From positions 288,206-347,314 of the forward strand of contig NW_019774624.1 in the NCBI RefSeq assembly GCF_001039355.2: a DNA stretch of 59,109 nt, read 5' to 3'. The notes under the pieces are model-generated. The model was not told the origin of the DNA. It did not search any database and saw only the letters and a program-made list of their open reading frames with translations. Below, one piece after another: positions 56,201 through 59,109 of this stretch. The stretch is from Lingula anatina (taxonomy: Eukaryota > Brachiopoda > Lingulata > Lingulida > Lingulidae). Every line of letters starts with the position of its first letter. Position 1 is the first letter of the stretch. The position numbers and the translations under genes were made by a program.

Positions 56201-58379
56201 TGTTCATTTGTGATTATGTGGTTGTTCAGAAAGGTATTTACATTTAATTGTAGCCTCATAGTATGTAATAATCTGTTGCACTGACGAATCCTTCAAAATT
56301 TGAAAAACAAACATACATTTATAAACTAATGTCAATGAAAACATGGTATTTGTTTTGAAAAAATACCTGGAAAATATAATTCATTCAGTCTACGTTATTT
56401 ACCTTTATATATTTTTCTTAGTTTATCTCAATAATATGAAAATATACATTGCCAATATTATACTTTGCCTCAGGTCACGGCATGCCTCTAACAAAACACT
56501 GGGTCCAGAGTACACTCCACTTCACATCCCAGCCAACATCCCCCAAAGACCAAGGTCCATGTCCACTCCCAAAGCCAAGGTCATGCCCAGTAGCAGGAAA
56601 GACGTACGTCCAGCACTAACCAGTGTTAGTCTGGGTGCAGCTGATAGGATGGGAATAGGGTAAGTAGGCCTTGGTAGCTGAAGGATGAAGATCGGGTAAG
56701 ATGGCATTGGCAGCTGATAGGATGGGGATAGGGTAAGTTGGCAGTGTCTGCTGATGGGATGGGAATAGGGTAAGTAGGCCTTGGAAGCTAGCAGGATAGG
56801 GAATTGGCAGATGGACGTTGTACCCTAGGACACGGCATGTTTTGGTATTGCAAGTTTGATGTTGGTCTCCTATCTGCCTGTCTAAAAGTGGACTAGCTCA
56901 AAACTATGAACCTTAAGATATAGTGACCTACACCTAGTTTTGCAATTAATAAGATGGATAATAAGTTTATATTTGTTTTGGTTTAAGTGCTGGCAGATTA
57001 TTTTTTTGAAAAATGTCAGCTGTTCAGGCGAGTTTGAATTAGAAACTACGACGACCATTTTAAATGTCAATGGAAAATCAAAAGCAGCAGTTGTTTCAAA
57101 GACACTATTTCTCCATTTATTTCAATGAACAAGGGTTATGTTCCTTCTTTATTTTTGCTGAATAGATTTAAAAAATGAAAAAAAGTACTAATTTGCAATG
57201 AAAACAATAAACAATCATTTATTTGAATGTGATTTATGTATTTTTTCTCCCTATTTGGTAATTAGTAAACCCAACCAGGCAGAAAAAGAAAGAAAAAAGC
57301 CAACAAGAAGAACTCCAGCAGAGGGAGGGAAACCAGTTCGTCTCCCCACAGCTCTTACCAAGGGCATATTCAGCCATTTTGCCAAGGGTCGAATAACAAA
57401 AGATGTTATTAGGGAAGTGGAGAAAGTGTGAGTTATGCAGTACCTGTTTATACCAGTTGGCTAATTAGTGCTTGCGATGTGTGCATTTGAAGTACGAGTG
57501 GACATAGCATTCACCTTGCTTACAAGTTATGTGTGTGAAATAATGTAGCAAGTTTTTAATTTGTTCAGCGTGGGTGAATAATGGATACACCACCCCTTAC
57601 CAGCCTCTGGGTTTTATCATGAATAAATTTTATTTGTTCAAAAGATTTATTTGAAAATTACAACCAAAATTTTTTAAGTGCTAAAAATGATAGTGTCATT
57701 ACAAATTTAAAGCTTTCCAAAATATGTACCCACTTGCATTTCTAATTTAGTTCAGACCAGTTTTGGGCAAATCTCTCTGACGATTTGGCAGCCTATTCAC
57801 AGCACGCCAAGAGACAAACCATAGAAGAGTCAGATGTTGAACTGCTCATGAGAAGGTAAACTGTCTTTCAGATTCTAAATTAAAAGTACCAACTTGATCA
57901 TGAGAAGGTAGACTGCCTTTCACAGAAACTGAATTTAAAATACCAACTTTATCACAATAGAGTTGGCTGCCTTTAAAACAAGAGAGGAATAAAGTTTGAC
58001 AGGTCTGATGCCAGCTTTTACACTCATGGAATTCTTGCAGGACAGTTTTTCTGTACATGACTTTCAGAGCCATTTTACATTTATACTTTTTAATAAAAAA
58101 ATCCTCATTTCTCAGCAAGTTCCATTTATTTGAAAAACGTTTATTAAAAGAGGCAATAACTTGAAGAAGATAATTTTTCTACAATTCATGATAGCATTTT
58201 ATTAAATTATTTTAATTTTGATCATTACAATTTCATTTATTTTGCTATATTACAGGCAAGGTTTTGTAACAGACTCCCAGTCCATGTATACTCTAGTGGA
58301 AAAGTATCTACCACTGGAATACAGGCAGGAGATAATTCCCATAGCAAGATACAACAATATAGTGGTGCCAAGGCAGTGA
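53220..58379 (+). CDS. CENPT: Centromere protein T (CENP-T)
   Basis: Ten exons: 53220-53411, 53617-53854, 54186-54288, 54692-54840, 55206-55270, 55561-56108, 56474-56659, 57266-57427, 57751-57855 and 58256-58379. They total 1872 bases, 623 residues, all phases consistent. The N terminus has three TPR[ST]-type motifs at T5, T60 and T132 (DTPRSLIRSVL, ETPRTLINKFL, STPRTTIRDFL); in human CENP-T such motifs bind the NDC80 complex once phosphorylated. RKKKRQISLDAFAAGV matches a conserved middle segment. Exon 6 is very acidic (residues about 250-431). The C-terminal histone fold (about 513-623) includes DDLAAYSQHAKRQTIEESDV, ELLMRRQGFVTD and LPLEYRQEIIPIARYNN, the part that pairs with CENP-W. It acts at the inner kinetochore. 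The acidic antisense frames are shadows. Confidence 0.96.
55024..55167. repeat. 143-bp direct repeat, copy 2, in CENP-T intron 4
   Basis: Near-identical to 47465-47607. It lies just upstream of exon 5. Confidence 0.85.
56636..56800. repeat. ~37-bp tandem repeat spanning the CENP-T exon 7 donor
   Basis: Units of the form GATAGGATGGGAATAGGGTAAG recur with donor-like GT at 56660, 56696, 56733 and 56770 (spacing 36, 37, 37). The first is the splice donor that keeps the reading frame with exon 8. Confidence 0.8.
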
Positions 58380-58970
58380 CAATGATCTATAGAATTTTAA
58401 ATTACTAAATATAATATTATGACAAAAGTTGATTCAAAAGTTTGTAGTGGAAAATATGTTTAATTTACATAATGAAATCAGTAATTTTTTGCACCAAATT
58501 TGCAATATTTTTATACCAAAATTGTTAAATCAAAATTTAAAAAACACAGGTTAAAATAAACCCATTACTGGCAGTGCTATAAGTTAATTAAGGCAATCAC
58601 TTGCAAGTTTTTAACTGTGAAGCCTATAGATTATAAAGTCATGGACTAAATAAATGCTTCAAGTTAGCAGTCAAAGCTACCTGGAAAACCATTACAAAAT
58701 GCCTTATGTTTAATTATCAATAGTTCGAAGCACCAATAAAAAAAAGTGACAAAAATTTCTTTTGAATCGAACCTCTTGGCAATTCAAATTATCATTATTC
58801 AAAGCATTATTCTCTAAAACCTTAAACCATAACAAATACAACTTCATTAAAACTTGAAAAGAATGTTACATGATCAATAATTTTTGGTTTTCAAAAAAAG
58901 GTTTTCACCCTCGTGAAAAACCTTTTACCAAACACTTTTTCAAAGACATGGCACTTTGTTTCAAACATTT
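58380..58970. other. CENP-T 3' flank, no gene seen
   Basis: AT-rich. An AATAAA at about 58556 could be the poly-A signal. Confidence 0.45.
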
Positions 58971-59109
58971 TCATAAAGCTTCAATGTCGTGATTTTGACT
59001 TGATATAGAGTTCCCATCTCTTTCTGTTGAACTAATCACACTTTCTGCTTGCCGTCTCTGAGGGCATTCAGGAATTCCATGTTTGCTGATGCGATTGATA
59101 TGGTCTAAT
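58971..59109 (-). CDS. Possible last exon of an unidentified minus-strand gene, partial
   Basis: From the right edge a minus-strand frame runs 45 residues (LDHINRISKHGIPECP ... NHDIEAL) to TGA at 58971-58973. The base and codon composition is less AT-rich than the flank, and the peptide is hydrophilic like a cytoplasmic or disordered tail. The family is not recognised, and 45 codons open by chance is possible. Confidence 0.35.
   Translation of the reverse strand, partial: LDHINRISKHGIPECPQRRQAESVISSTERDGNSISSQNHDIEAL

Overview
The window is animal nuclear DNA: AT-rich, with long introns, GT-AG splice sites, microsatellites, several families of small dispersed repeats and remnants of a Tc1-like transposon and a LINE. 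Four single-copy genes can be spliced by eye with consistent codon phases: a LamG-like membrane protein, an omega-class glutathione S-transferase, ENY2 and CENP-T. The gene content (an expanded tandem family of single-LRRCT Toll-like receptors, and a clear CENP-T) fits a marine invertebrate, perhaps an ambulacrarian deuterostome or similar. Sequence alone does not settle the species.

Layout. 1-4530: a minus-strand gene for a predicted type II membrane protein with a Thr/Pro stalk and a LamG-like jelly-roll domain; its 3' end lies beyond the left edge or in unresolved exons. 5212-37211: a Toll-like receptor (TLR) array on the plus strand. It holds four copies with both exons (called B, C, D and E; D is cut in its TIR exon), one N-terminal fragment (A), and two deletion pseudogenes (P1, P2). 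Each receptor is split as one large exon (signal peptide, LRRNT, LRRs, LRRCT, membrane segment) and one TIR exon. Three single-N positions (8330, 11912, 31334) sit exactly where sequence starts to repeat, so A/B and D/E may be two haplotypes of one locus laid end to end rather than true tandem paralogues. 37212-40600: repeat-rich intergenic DNA. 40777-44449: GSTO, plus strand. 49200-52702: ENY2, minus strand. 53220-58379: CENP-T, plus strand, head to head with ENY2 across about 0.5 kb. 58971-59109: possible last exon of another minus-strand gene.

Most interesting points. (1) In all four TLRs the splice donor after the membrane segment reads AA|GTAAGT, so an unspliced transcript meets an in-frame TAA at once and would encode a membrane-anchored receptor without a TIR domain. 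(2) A block with a CCAAT box, a kappaB-like palindrome and usually an E-box recurs in the intergenic part of the array. (3) All TIR domains have Gly in place of the BB-loop Pro. (4) CENP-T carries three TPR[ST]-type motifs at its N terminus, where human CENP-T has two such NDC80-binding motifs. (5) A ~37-bp tandem repeat has multiplied a CENP-T 5' splice site. The remaining genes are housekeeping: GSTO (glutathione/thiol chemistry), ENY2 (SAGA and TREX-2) and CENP-T (kinetochore) are not functionally linked to the TLRs.
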